DNA of 28,749 bases from Acidobacteriota bacterium (GCA_027064265.1 JAMOQA010000552.1:1-28749); one strand, 5' to 3'. Counted from the stretch's first letter, positions 1 through 8,134 are shown. Notes: a model not told the origin generated them from the letters alone. Program-made: numbers and translations.

Positions 1-68
1 AACTCCTCCGGCCCGGGGACGTTGGCGTCCCGCCTGGCGGCCTCACGGCTGGCATCCAGCGTCGGCAC
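1..68 (-). CDS. Possible 5' end of an unidentified gene (partial)
   Basis: On the minus strand, 19 bases after the stop codon of the hybrid kinase, a GTG at 66-68 follows a GGAGG-type ribosome binding site at about 5 bases. The frame stays open to the window edge (22 codons). The visible start reads roughly VPTLDASREAARRDAN, which is hydrophilic and lacks a signal peptide. It would be co-transcribed with the kinase, so a response regulator or signalling partner is possible, but that is guesswork. The fragment is too short to assign a family and the start itself is only moderately supported. Confidence 0.35.
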   Translation of the reverse strand, partial: MPTLDASREAARRDANVPGPEE

Positions 69-87
69 GGTTCCCTCCGCCCCGCCG

Positions 88-3000
88 TCAGCTGCGGCTT
101 CCGGCGGGGCTCTTCGTCCCGACCCAGCGCGCGAGCACGCGTTCCAGGTCGGAGCGGCTGATCGGTTTCCCCAGGTAGTCGTCCATGCCGGCCAGGTGGC
201 ACTTCTCCACGTCCTCGCTCATCACGTTTGCCGTGAACGCGATCACCGGCAGGTTCCTGCCCCGCAGGAGTTCCCGGATGCGGCGCGTCGCCTCGAAACC
301 GTCCATCCCCGGCATCTGGCAGTCCATCAGGACGGCGGCGAACTCCTCGGCGGCGACCCGGCCCAGCGCTTCCTGCCCGCTGCCGACGGCGACGACGTCG
401 CATCCCATCGTCTCGAGCATCTTCTCCGCGACGCGCCGGTTGACCGGGTTGTCGTCGACGACGAGGACCCGGACCCCCTCGTACCGGCCGGCCGCGGGCC
501 GGTCTTCCCCCGGCGCCGGGCACGTGTCCGTCCCCGCGGGGAACGGCACCGGCGACGTTGCCGCCGGCTCCTCGGTCACCTCTTCCCCCTGCAGCACGGC
601 CAGGAGCCGTCGGTAGTTGATCGGCAGCGTCAGGCGCACCGCGACGCCTTCCGCCGGGTCCGCGACGACCCGGTGCCCGAGCGGAGCGAGGACGATGACC
701 CGCGGCGCGCGCTCCCCGAGGGTACGGGTCCAGGCCGAGAGGAACTGCGGCGCGGACGCCGAGTCCTCGAGCACGGTGACCAGGACCGCGTCCAGGCCGA
801 CCGCCTCCGCGACGCGCCAGACCGGGCCGGCGGACGTGCGCACCTCGGCACCGAACCACTCCAGTTGCCGCGCCAGCACCTCGCGGAAGCGAGCGTCGTC
901 CTCCACCACGAGCATCCGGACACCGTCGAGGGGCCGGGGCGGATCCTGGACCAGCCATCCCCGGCAACGAAACGTGGCCCAGAAGCGGCTTCCCTTGCCC
1001 GGCTCGCTCTCGACGCCGACCTCGCCACCCATCAACTCGGCCAGCCGGCGACAGATCGCGAGCCCGAGCCCGGTGCCCGAGAAACGTCGCGCGAACGAGT
1101 CGTCCACCTGCACGAACGGCCTGAACAGCTTCCCCTGGTCCTCCCGGGCGATGCCGATCCCCGAGTCCTCCACCGTGAACCGCAGCAGGATCTCGCCGGA
1201 AACGTCCGTCGCCTCCGCGTCGACGTGGACGATGACGCGCCCCTCGGACGTGAACTTGACCGCGTTCCCGACCAGGTTCGTCAGCACCTGCCGGATCCGG
1301 TGGGGATCCCCGCAGACGGTCGCGGGAACCGAGGGGTGGATCGCGCAGCCGAGCCGGATTCCCTTCTCTCCCGCGACGGGGCCGAACAGGCCGAGCACCT
1401 GGTACACGACGTCGTGGAGATCGAAGTCGGTGTCGGCCAGTTCCAGGCTGCCCGCCTCGATCTTCGAGAGGTCGAGGAGGTCGTTCAGGATGGTGAGGAG
1501 CACCCGGCCGGACTGGACGATCGCCTCGGCGAGCTCCCGCTGCTGGTGGTCGAGCCGGGTGGCGAGGAGCAGCTCGGCCATCCCGAGGACCCCGTTCATC
1601 GGGGTGCGGATCTCGTGGCTCATCACCGCGAGGAAGGCCGACTTGGCCCGGGTCGCCTGGCGTGCGACCTCGAGAGCTTCCTGCAGTTCCCGGTTCGCCC
1701 GCTCGAGCTCCTGCGTCCGCTCGGCGACCCGGTTCTCCAGCTCCCGGTTGAGCGCCGTGATGCCGGCGACGCGCCAGCGGTGGGCGGCGTAGATCGTGCC
1801 GAAGATGCCGAAGGCGACCAGGGTGTAGAACCACCAGGTCATCCAGAAGGGGGTCCGGATCGTGAAGGCCCAGGTCGCCTCCTCCCTGCTCCAGGTGCCC
1901 GCCGCGTTCCGGGCGCGGACGTGGAACACGTACCGTCCCGGCCCGAGGTTCGGGTAGGTCGCGCGATTCTGGCTCGTCGGCGGCAGCCACCCCTCGTCCG
2001 CCCCCTCGAGCCAGTACTGGTATCGCACTCCCTCCGGGGCGGCGAAGCTGATGCCGATGAACTCGAAGGTCAGGTGGTTCTGCCGCCAGGAGAACAGCGC
2101 TTCCTGCCGGAGCGGGATGGGCTCCAGGGCGACGCGGATGCCGGTGATGTGCACGGGGGGCGGGGGCAGCTTCTCGCGATCGAGGCGTGCGTCGTAGCGA
2201 ATAGCCCCCCGGATCGTGCCGATCCAGAAGGCGTCGCCATCCTCGACGAAGCGGGCGTGCAGGTTCGCCTCGAGACCGTTGAATCCCTCGCTGCTCCCGT
2301 AGTGGCGCACCGCGCCCCCGTCCGCGTCGTAGCGGTACAACCCTCGGTTCGTCCCGGCGAAGACCCGGTCGCGCCCGTCGACGACCACGGCGTACACGAC
2401 CAGGTCGTCCAGCGCCGACCCGGTGACGACCCGGTGCAGCCGGCGACCGTTCAGCCGGTACAGCCCCCCGCCGCCGGTCCCGATCCAGAGGTTCCCCCGC
2501 GAGTCTTCCGCCATGTCGAAGACGGCCCAGTGGGCGAGGTCCCCGCCGGCCACGAGTTCGAAACCGCCGGACCGGGGGTTCCACCGCACGAGACCGAGGC
2601 CGGAGACGCCCGCCCAGAGCCGGTCCCGGTGGTCCCGGTAGAGAACGTACACGTGGGCCACCGCGTGCCCGGCCGCCTCGAACTCGAAGACGTCGACCCT
2701 CCCGGGCTCACCGTCCGCGCCGGGGCGATAGCGGGCGATCCCCCCCTCGTACGTTGCGATCCACAGCTCTCCCCCGGGGCCGGGCTCGATGTCGCGGATG
2801 CGGGGATCGGGAAGGCGATCCTGCCCCTCGAAGGGAAGCACCCGCCGGCTGCGCGGGTCGTACCGGCAGATCCCGTGATTGCTCGTCGCCACCCACAGGA
2901 CTCCCTCCCCGTCGAACGCGAGGTCCCGCACCACCTCCCCGCACAGGCCGTCCCGTGCGCCGATCGTCTCGTAACGGGGCTCGCCGCCGGGGTGCGTCGG

Positions 3001-4215
3001 CGGGATCTCGTGCACCAGCCCGTCGTCGGTGCCGAACCAGAGGCTGCCGTCGCCGGCCCGGGCGATGGTCCAGATGGAACTGAGTCCCGGCTCGCGCTCG
3101 AAGTTGCAGTGGGTCTCGAACGTGCCCCCGAAGTACCGCGACAGTCCCCCGCCGTCGGTGCCGAACCAGGCGTTCCCCTCCCGGTCGACGAACACGGTGT
3201 TGACGGCGTCGTTGGCGAGGCCGTCCCGCACGGTGAAGCGCCGCCAGGAAGGAGAGGCTCCCTCGTCGTCGTCGCCGGGTCCTCCCGACAGGAGGAGCAC
3301 CCCGTGGCGCTCCGTCGTCACCCACGTGCGCCCCCGGCTCCAGGGACGGATCCCGGTGTACGTGTCCGGGGGCAGTCCCAGCCGCTCTTCGACGTTGACC
3401 GCCTCGAGGGTTCCCCCCTCGCTCCCGGAAAGAACCCAGAGCCCCTCCATCCGCGTGCCGACCCACAGCCGGTTCCCGACGCGACGCAGGACGCGAACCG
3501 GCACGCCCGCGAACTCCCGCACCGGGCGGCAGCTCTCCTCGCCCGGGCGGCCGCGGCACAGGCCCCGGCGCGTGCCCACCCACAGGGCCCCCTGCCACCA
3601 GGCGAGGGCCGTCACTCCTTCCTGCACCCACGGAACCGGGTCGAACCCGGCTCCCTCGGCTGGCCGCGGAGGGGTCCCGCTCGCGTAGAGGCCGGTGCCG
3701 GTCCCGACCCAGATCCGCCCCGCCGGTCCCTCCGCCAGCGCCGTGATGTTGTCCCGCCGTCCCCCCGGCAGCGGGTGCAGGAAGAGGAAGTCCCCGTCCT
3801 CCCGGACGACGGTGAGGGCCCCGTCCTCGTGACCGAACCACAGGCTCCCGTCCCGGGCCGCGAGGCCCGCGAGGACGAAGTTGATCCCGGCGTCCCTGCT
3901 CGGCCGGAACGGCGTGAAGCCACGCCCGTCGAACCGGGCCAGGCCGTTCTGGGTCCCCACCCAGAGGTAGCCTCCCCGGTCCTGGAGGATCGCGGTGACC
4001 TGGGACTGGGGCAGCCCCTCGTCCACGCCGTAGTTCCGGAAGAGCTGCTGGTCCGCCAGGCAGGGAAGGAGCGTCCCGGCAACCAGGAGCGGCACCAGGG
4101 CGAACAGCAGGATCACTGGCCGGGCGCGGGACGAGAAACCGGGGGCGCGGTCGGCCCCACGGCGCGGTGGACCACCGCACCCCCCGCCCGGCACTCGCTG
4201 GAGCTGGGTCCTCAT
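88..4215 (-). CDS. Hybrid sensor histidine kinase with two-component propeller ectodomain
   Basis: 1375 aa. The N-terminus carries a hydrophobic export segment (about residues 33-52). Fourteen Reg_prop-type repeats follow (about 58-675), each with an LWVGT/LWFGT-like core and a GL-x-R/Y-type end; this number fits two seven-bladed propellers. Next come a Y_Y_Y domain (about 708-775), a transmembrane helix rich in Trp and Phe (about 788-812), a coiled coil, and HisKA with phospho-acceptor His867 in SHEIRTP. The HATPase_c domain has N box NLVGNAVKF and G boxes DSGIGI and GTGLGLAI. Receiver 1 (about 1097-1215) keeps the acidic start VVEDD but has Thr1147 (775-777) where the phospho-acceptor Asp is expected. 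Receiver 2 (about 1248-1367) is canonical, with Asp1298 in MDCQMPG and Lys in GKPI. The family senses periplasmic ligands, often glycans, and relays phosphate internally; the ligand here is unknown. No HTH domain is present, so it is not an HTCS regulator. The start at 4215 has no clear Shine-Dalgarno and directly follows a small hairpin. Confidence 0.93.
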   Translation of the reverse strand: MRTQLQRVPGGGCGGPPRRGADRAPGFSSRARPVILLFALVPLLVAGTLLPCLADQQLFRNYGVDEGLPQSQVTAILQDRGGYLWVGTQNGLARFDGRGFTPFRPSRDAGINFVLAGLAARDGSLWFGHEDGALTVVREDGDFLFLHPLPGGRRDNITALAEGPAGRIWVGTGTGLYASGTPPRPAEGAGFDPVPWVQEGVTALAWWQGALWVGTRRGLCRGRPGEESCRPVREFAGVPVRVLRRVGNRLWVGTRMEGLWVLSGSEGGTLEAVNVEERLGLPPDTYTGIRPWSRGRTWVTTERHGVLLLSGGPGDDDEGASPSWRRFTVRDGLANDAVNTVFVDREGNAWFGTDGGGLSRYFGGTFETHCNFEREPGLSSIWTIARAGDGSLWFGTDDGLVHEIPPTHPGGEPRYETIGARDGLCGEVVRDLAFDGEGVLWVATSNHGICRYDPRSRRVLPFEGQDRLPDPRIRDIEPGPGGELWIATYEGGIARYRPGADGEPGRVDVFEFEAAGHAVAHVYVLYRDHRDRLWAGVSGLGLVRWNPRSGGFELVAGGDLAHWAVFDMAEDSRGNLWIGTGGGGLYRLNGRRLHRVVTGSALDDLVVYAVVVDGRDRVFAGTNRGLYRYDADGGAVRHYGSSEGFNGLEANLHARFVEDGDAFWIGTIRGAIRYDARLDREKLPPPPVHITGIRVALEPIPLRQEALFSWRQNHLTFEFIGISFAAPEGVRYQYWLEGADEGWLPPTSQNRATYPNLGPGRYVFHVRARNAAGTWSREEATWAFTIRTPFWMTWWFYTLVAFGIFGTIYAAHRWRVAGITALNRELENRVAERTQELERANRELQEALEVARQATRAKSAFLAVMSHEIRTPMNGVLGMAELLLATRLDHQQRELAEAIVQSGRVLLTILNDLLDLSKIEAGSLELADTDFDLHDVVYQVLGLFGPVAGEKGIRLGCAIHPSVPATVCGDPHRIRQVLTNLVGNAVKFTSEGRVIVHVDAEATDVSGEILLRFTVEDSGIGIAREDQGKLFRPFVQVDDSFARRFSGTGLGLAICRRLAELMGGEVGVESEPGKGSRFWATFRCRGWLVQDPPRPLDGVRMLVVEDDARFREVLARQLEWFGAEVRTSAGPVWRVAEAVGLDAVLVTVLEDSASAPQFLSAWTRTLGERAPRVIVLAPLGHRVVADPAEGVAVRLTLPINYRRLLAVLQGEEVTEEPAATSPVPFPAGTDTCPAPGEDRPAAGRYEGVRVLVVDDNPVNRRVAEKMLETMGCDVVAVGSGQEALGRVAAEEFAAVLMDCQMPGMDGFEATRRIRELLRGRNLPVIAFTANVMSEDVEKCHLAGMDDYLGKPISRSDLERVLARWVGTKSPAGSRS

Positions 4216-4231
4216 CCGATGGACTCATCGG
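4216..4231 (-). promoter_or_regulatory. Small hairpin abutting the hybrid-kinase start codon
   Basis: On the minus strand a perfect 6-bp inverted repeat (CCGATG, loop AGTC, CATCGG) ends immediately before the ATG at 4215. No Shine-Dalgarno sequence lies in the usual place. The hairpin could limit initiation at this start, or could mean that the true start lies downstream. No function is shown. Confidence 0.25.
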
Positions 4232-4311
4232 CCCCCGGAGCCCCGGCTTGAACGGTGGAGCGCTTCCCGGTTGACAAGAAGTTGCGCGTCGGGACAGGAA
4301 GCCCGGACTCC

Positions 4312-5580
4312 TCAGGCCGCCCGGCCGTTCGCCCCGCAGGGGCGGTCCAGGTCCCCGACCCGCTCGAGAAAGAAGGCCATCGCGACCCCGGCGAAGAGCC
4401 CCGCCAGGTCGATGCCCCAGTCGTAGAGGGAGGGCGTCCGGGTCCAGGTCACGTACTGGAGGACCTCGGTCGCCCCGGTGAAGAGAACGAGTCCCCCCAG
4501 GTACCACGGCCACGGGGCGAGGGAACCGCCCCGGCGTCTCCGAACCCAGGCGAACCGGGCCACCACGCCGAGAACGAGAAAGAACGCGAAGTGACCCTTC
4601 TTCTTCATCGTCCTGACATCCACCAGGGGCGGGGCCTCTCTCCGGCGCTGGTCCCGCGGCCTTTCCGCCACGGCCGGGGCGGCCGCCGCCGGCACCCGCC
4701 AGGCGGCCCTGACGCTCCGGGCCAGGCCGCTGACGCGGTCGACCGCCCGCTTCGTCTCGTAGTTGAGGACCTGGCCCGGCAACATCACCCCGAGGAGGAT
4801 CGCCCCGACGACGACCAGGAACGGCCACCGCCAACCACCCCGGAAGATCCCGAGCACGTGGAAGCAGGCGCCGACCAGCAGGAACCACCCCGTCGCGAAG
4901 AACGCCTTCCACGCCGCGTAGCCCGCCTCGAGCCTCATCTCGTGGAGGTGGACCTCGTCCACCCAGAGCGTCCCGGCCGCGCCGGCCTGCTGCAGGTAGA
5001 CCTCGACCCAGGCGTCATGGGGATGGATCCGGTAGATCCCCTCCATGCGGGTCCACGGCAGGTCCCCTTCCACCATCAGGCTCGGGCGCTGGTGGTCCCA
5101 CAGTCCCCTCCCCCGGGCGTCCCGCGGTACCAGCAGGACCCGGGGCCAGGCCCATTCCTGGTTGCCCTTGCGGATCCCCTCCGCCCGGACCCAGCAGGAG
5201 ATCCCGAGGTACCTGAACCGCTGTACGTCCGGCAGCCGCCACCGCAGCGCGGCACGCTGGCCCGTGGGCCCGGCCCGCAACCGGGCGGCGCCGGAACCGG
5301 CCAGGCCCCCTTCCCGGTCCCAGGCCACGTCTCCGTAGTGCTGCCACGAGACCCGCGGCGCCCCGTCGGAGAGATCCTTCGTCCATCCCGCCGGGTCCAG
5401 GGGTATGCCCCGGTCGAAGGCGCCCAGGTCGCCCAGGAGATCCGGCCCCACCGGGTGAAAGGGCCGGTAGGTGGCGAAGAAGGCGACCATGACGGCGAGC
5501 CAGAGGGCGAGGGCCACGAACCATGGCCCGATCCGCCGCGCCGGTCCCCCCGGCACGCATCGCCCGTCCTTGCCGCGCAT
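4312..5580 (-). CDS. VanZ-like membrane protein with extracytoplasmic jelly-roll-like domain
   Basis: 422 aa from the ATG at 5580; the frame is open further upstream, but that stretch is Arg/Pro-rich, overlaps trmH and looks non-coding. The order is: one N-terminal transmembrane helix (ALALWLAVMVAFF), a soluble region of about 170 residues with a beta-sandwich, carbohydrate-binding-like look (alternating hydrophobic strands, WVRAEGIRKG, LWVDEVHLHEMRLE), two further helices, a charged linker, then a VanZ-like C-terminal block. That block has KKGHFAFFLVLG, a membrane segment with the TEVLQ motif, and SLYDWGIDLAGLFAG. VanZ-fold proteins are small membrane proteins of poorly known role, linked in one case to teicoplanin resistance. 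The large ectodomain is unusual. The gene lies 49 bp after trmH and 96 bp before the kinase, all on one strand. No Shine-Dalgarno is visible; a TACAAT box (5588-5593) lies just before the ATG. Confidence 0.8.
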   Translation of the reverse strand: MRGKDGRCVPGGPARRIGPWFVALALWLAVMVAFFATYRPFHPVGPDLLGDLGAFDRGIPLDPAGWTKDLSDGAPRVSWQHYGDVAWDREGGLAGSGAARLRAGPTGQRAALRWRLPDVQRFRYLGISCWVRAEGIRKGNQEWAWPRVLLVPRDARGRGLWDHQRPSLMVEGDLPWTRMEGIYRIHPHDAWVEVYLQQAGAAGTLWVDEVHLHEMRLEAGYAAWKAFFATGWFLLVGACFHVLGIFRGGWRWPFLVVVGAILLGVMLPGQVLNYETKRAVDRVSGLARSVRAAWRVPAAAAPAVAERPRDQRRREAPPLVDVRTMKKKGHFAFFLVLGVVARFAWVRRRRGGSLAPWPWYLGGLVLFTGATEVLQYVTWTRTPSLYDWGIDLAGLFAGVAMAFFLERVGDLDRPCGANGRAA

Positions 5581-5587
5581 GCCGGCG

Positions 5588-5593
5588 ATTGTA
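5588..5593 (-). promoter_or_regulatory. Candidate -10 box giving a leaderless VanZ-like transcript
   Basis: TACAAT on the minus strand (5 of 6 to TATAAT) ends seven bases before the ATG at 5580, so transcription would start at or next to the start codon. No matching -35 hexamer is evident and there is no Shine-Dalgarno, which is consistent with, but does not prove, leaderless expression. Confidence 0.3.
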
Positions 5594-5629
5594 CGCGCTT
5601 GCCACGGCCGCGCCCGCGGGAGAGACCCC

Positions 5630-6718
5630 TCACTCCCCCGGTGGAGAAGGGACCCCGTCCCGGTGGCGGGCCGCCTTCTCGCGGCTGGGCACGTGCCTCT
5701 GCAGGGGAGCGGGAGGCGGCGGAGCGGCGAGCCAGCGCGCGTACTCCTCCCGCCGGCGGGGCCGGTCACCGGCGAGGATCGCGTACCAGGCGCGGCGCAG
5801 CCGGGCGATCTCCGCCTCCGGAAGCGGGGCTCGCAGGCCGGCCGCCGCGAGGCGCGCGTCGACCAGGTGGAGGGAGATCGCCGCCGTCACCGAGACGTTC
5901 AGGTAGGCGGTCATCCCCCGGGTCGGCACGTGGAAGAGACCGTCCGCGAGGGCGGCGAGCCGGGGGGAAACCCCTTCCTGCTCGCTGCCGAAGGCGAGGA
6001 CCACCGGACCCCCGGGAACGAGGTCGCCGACGGGAACGGAGCCGGGCCCGAAGTCGGCGACCAGCACCCGGAACCCCCGCTCCCGCAGGTGGGCCACCGC
6101 GTCCTCCACGTCCCGCCACAGGTGCACGTCGAGCCACCGGTCCGCCAGGTTGTGGATCCGGCGGGCGAGCCGGACGCGACCCTGCCGGTGGACCACGTGC
6201 ACCTCCGCGAGGCCCAGGGCCTCCGCGGTGCGGATCACGGCGGAGACGTTCAGCGGGTTGACCAGGTCCTCGAGGAGCACCGTGAGCGCGCCGGTGCGCG
6301 CGGCGAGGGCCCGCTCGGCCACCCGCAGCCGGGCCGGGGCCTCCTCGCCGGGCCCCGGCGGGGAAGCGCCGGGCGGCGGCTCCGGCAGGGATTCCACCCG
6401 GTCCTCCGGGCGCCGCACCACGTGGGTCTCCTCGCCCCACGGCGCGAGCCAGCGAGGATCCCGGGGGCGTTCGATCTCGTCCCGTCCCGCCCGGGCCGCG
6501 GCGGCGACCAGCCGCCCGAGCACCGGCACGTCGAGGAGCCTCCGGGCGACCTCCAGGTCGGCATCCTCCCGCTCCGGCCCGGACCAGCGGCCGCGACCGT
6601 GGTCCTCGTCGAGGACGGCCTCGACGGCGGCGACGGACGAGCCGAGGACCCGCAGGGCCTCTTCCATCGCGTCGACCCAGCCGCCCCAGCTCCGCTTCCG
6701 CACCCGGCGTTCGCCCAC
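5630..6718 (-). CDS. trmH: tRNA (guanosine-2'-O-)-methyltransferase TrmH/SpoU family
   Basis: 362 aa from a GTG at 6718 preceded by GGAGGAGGAG. The C-terminal two thirds is a SPOUT methyltransferase. Motif 1 is NPLNVSAVIRTAEALG (about 154-169) with catalytic-type Arg163; motif 2 is FGSEQEGVS (243-251); motif 3 is GMTAYLNVSVTAA (268-280), the knot that binds S-adenosylmethionine. The LPEAEIARLRRAWYAIL tail also resembles TrmH, which makes 2'-O-methyl-guanosine 18 in the tRNA D-loop. The protein is much longer than E. coli TrmH (229 aa). An N-terminal extension of about 140 residues, acidic and Pro-rich near 110-128, has no family I recognise and may be a substrate-binding domain. It is the first gene of the minus-strand cluster and divergent from the CysQ-like gene. 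A 23S rRNA target cannot be excluded. Confidence 0.88.
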   Translation of the reverse strand: MGERRVRKRSWGGWVDAMEEALRVLGSSVAAVEAVLDEDHGRGRWSGPEREDADLEVARRLLDVPVLGRLVAAAARAGRDEIERPRDPRWLAPWGEETHVVRRPEDRVESLPEPPPGASPPGPGEEAPARLRVAERALAARTGALTVLLEDLVNPLNVSAVIRTAEALGLAEVHVVHRQGRVRLARRIHNLADRWLDVHLWRDVEDAVAHLRERGFRVLVADFGPGSVPVGDLVPGGPVVLAFGSEQEGVSPRLAALADGLFHVPTRGMTAYLNVSVTAAISLHLVDARLAAAGLRAPLPEAEIARLRRAWYAILAGDRPRRREEYARWLAAPPPPAPLQRHVPSREKAARHRDGVPSPPGE

Positions 6719-6790
6719 CCTCGTCTCCTCCTCCGGCGGCCCATTCTATCGAGGGGTAGACTCCCCCGACCCGCCCCCGGAGGATCGACC

Positions 6791-7693
6791 ATGGCATCCC
6801 CCCTCTCTCCCGCCGACCTGGACGATGTCCTCGGCCGAATCGACGCCGCCCTGGACCGCGCGGAGGAAGTCCTGCGGGACTTCACCGCCGGCGAGACCGC
6901 GGCCAACTGGAAGTCCGCCGGCGACCCGGTGACCGAGGCGGACCTGCGGGTGGACCGGGTGCTCCGGGAGACCCTGCCCCGCGCCGGGGAAGGCTGGCTC
7001 TCCGAGGAGACGGCGGACACGCCGGACCGGCTCGCGCGGGAGCGCACCTGGATCGTCGACCCGCTGGACGGCACCCGGGAGTTCGTCATGGGGGTGCCGG
7101 AATGGTGCGTGGCCATCGGTTTCGTCGTCTCGGGCATCCCCGTCGCGGGGGGAATCCTGAACCCGGCAACCGGCCAGCGCCTGGTCGGCGCGGTGGGGCG
7201 CGGCGTGCTCCTCGCCGAGCCCCCGGGGCTGCCCCCCGCCGGGACGCCGCTCCCCCCGGAGGGCTCGGGGGGAAAGCCCCTGCCGGTCCCCCCCGCGCCG
7301 CAGCCCCCGGGCCCGCGGGAGGCGCCCCGCCCCGTTCGCGCGACCGACCGGGATCGGCTCGAAGGGGCGGTGGTCCTCGCCTCCCGGTCCGAGGTGAAGC
7401 GCGGCGAGTGGGACCGGTTCGCCGGGGCCCCGTTCGCCGTTCGCGCCTGCGGCTCCGTCGCCTGGAAGCTCGCCCTGGTCGCCGCGGGGAAGGCGGACGC
7501 CACCTGGACCCTGGTGCCGAAGAACGAGTGGGACGTCGCCGCCGGCGCCGCCCTGGTCCTCGCGGCGGGGGGCGTCGTCCGGGCCCTCCCGTGGGAAGAG
7601 GCCCGCTTCAACCGGGAGAAGACGCTGCTCGACGGTTTCGTCGCCTGCGGTCCCGGGCTCGCCGACCCGATCCGCCGGCTGCTCGACCTCTGA
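6791..7693 (+). CDS. cysQ: CysQ-like 3'(2'),5'-bisphosphate nucleotidase / inositol monophosphatase family
   Basis: 300 aa. The ATG at 6791 follows GGAGG (6779-6783) at ideal spacing. Metal-binding motifs of the Mg-dependent, Li-sensitive phosphatase superfamily are present: DPVTEADLRVD (about 44-54), SEET (near 76), DPLDGTREFV (near 95), and WDVAAGAALVLAAGG near the C-terminus. The DPLDGT-x-EF form and the WDVAAG ending favour CysQ, which hydrolyses adenosine 3',5'-bisphosphate to AMP and recycles a by-product of sulfate assimilation, over inositol monophosphatase; substrate choice within this family is hard to read from sequence. A Pro-rich stretch (about residues 141-182) is inserted between the two halves, atypical for the family and probably a surface loop. 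No sulfate-assimilation genes are nearby. Confidence 0.8.
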   Translation: MASPLSPADLDDVLGRIDAALDRAEEVLRDFTAGETAANWKSAGDPVTEADLRVDRVLRETLPRAGEGWLSEETADTPDRLARERTWIVDPLDGTREFVMGVPEWCVAIGFVVSGIPVAGGILNPATGQRLVGAVGRGVLLAEPPGLPPAGTPLPPEGSGGKPLPVPPAPQPPGPREAPRPVRATDRDRLEGAVVLASRSEVKRGEWDRFAGAPFAVRACGSVAWKLALVAAGKADATWTLVPKNEWDVAAGAALVLAAGGVVRALPWEEARFNREKTLLDGFVACGPGLADPIRRLLDL

Positions 7694-7714
7694 ACGTGCT
7701 CCCCGGACGCACGT

Positions 7715-7740
7715 CGGCGCGGGCCCCCGGGCCCGCGCCG
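7715..7740. terminator. Bidirectional terminator-like hairpin
   Basis: Perfect 12-bp stem (CGGCGCGGGCCC / GGGCCCGCGCCG) with a 2-base CC loop, in the 69-bp gap between the convergent CysQ-like and ComFB-like genes. There is no T tract on either side, so it is either a non-canonical terminator or an mRNA 3' stabiliser. Confidence 0.5.
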
Positions 7741-7762
7741 CGGTCGGATCGACGCCCGTTCG

Positions 7763-8134
7763 TCAGTGGGACGGGTTCTGTCCCACGACGATGATCGCGT
7801 GGTCGATCGCCCGGTCCAGGGCCTCGAGGATGTCGGTCGGCGGACCCTGGTCCTCGAGACGGCGGGCGAAGCTCGATGCGCTGTGGTAGTAGAGCGGCGG
7901 GACCCGGTTGAGCGCCACGCAGTACATGTCCTCGACGCACTGCTGGCAGCGGCAGACCTCCGGGCAGCGCTCCAGCTTCTGCTCCAGCATCCGGCAGGCG
8001 AGCACCTCGACGGCGTTGCGGATCCGGTCGAGGCGGACGCCCAGGACCTGGCGCATCTCCCCCTCGACGGTCGCCGGGGAGGAGGACAGGGGCTGCTGCT
8101 CCTCGCGCTCGTGGTTCGGCTGGTCGGTGTACAA
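7763..8134 (-). CDS. ComFB family protein
   Basis: 123 aa from a TTG at 8134, chosen because GGGAGG lies 5 bases upstream; an upstream TTG at 8173 has no ribosome binding site. The core is typical of the late-competence ComFB family: a helical NAVEVLACRMLEQ segment, then a Cys-rich zinc-site-like CPEVCRCQQC followed by VEDMYCVALNRVPPLYYHS. The ComFB family usually shows the pattern C-x-x-C, D-[IM]-x-x-x-ALN-x-[LV]-PP-x-Y. Its biochemical role is poorly known; it was named from the Bacillus comF operon, and members in other phyla are linked to competence, motility or cyclic-dinucleotide signalling. The gene stands alone here, convergent with the CysQ-like gene and divergent from the glycosyltransferases. 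No competence genes are visible. Confidence 0.8.
   Translation of the reverse strand: MYTDQPNHEREEQQPLSSSPATVEGEMRQVLGVRLDRIRNAVEVLACRMLEQKLERCPEVCRCQQCVEDMYCVALNRVPPLYYHSASSFARRLEDQGPPTDILEALDRAIDHAIIVVGQNPSH

Noticed and set aside
22..4251. 1409-codon plus-strand open frame
   Set aside because: Antisense to the hybrid kinase, Arg/Pro/Gly/Val-rich, no domain. Expected in very GC-rich DNA where stops are rare.
4271..4300. Consensus TTGACA on the plus strand
   Set aside because: No -10 hexamer follows at proper spacing and the downstream genes are on the minus strand; the nearest plus gene starts more than 2 kb away.
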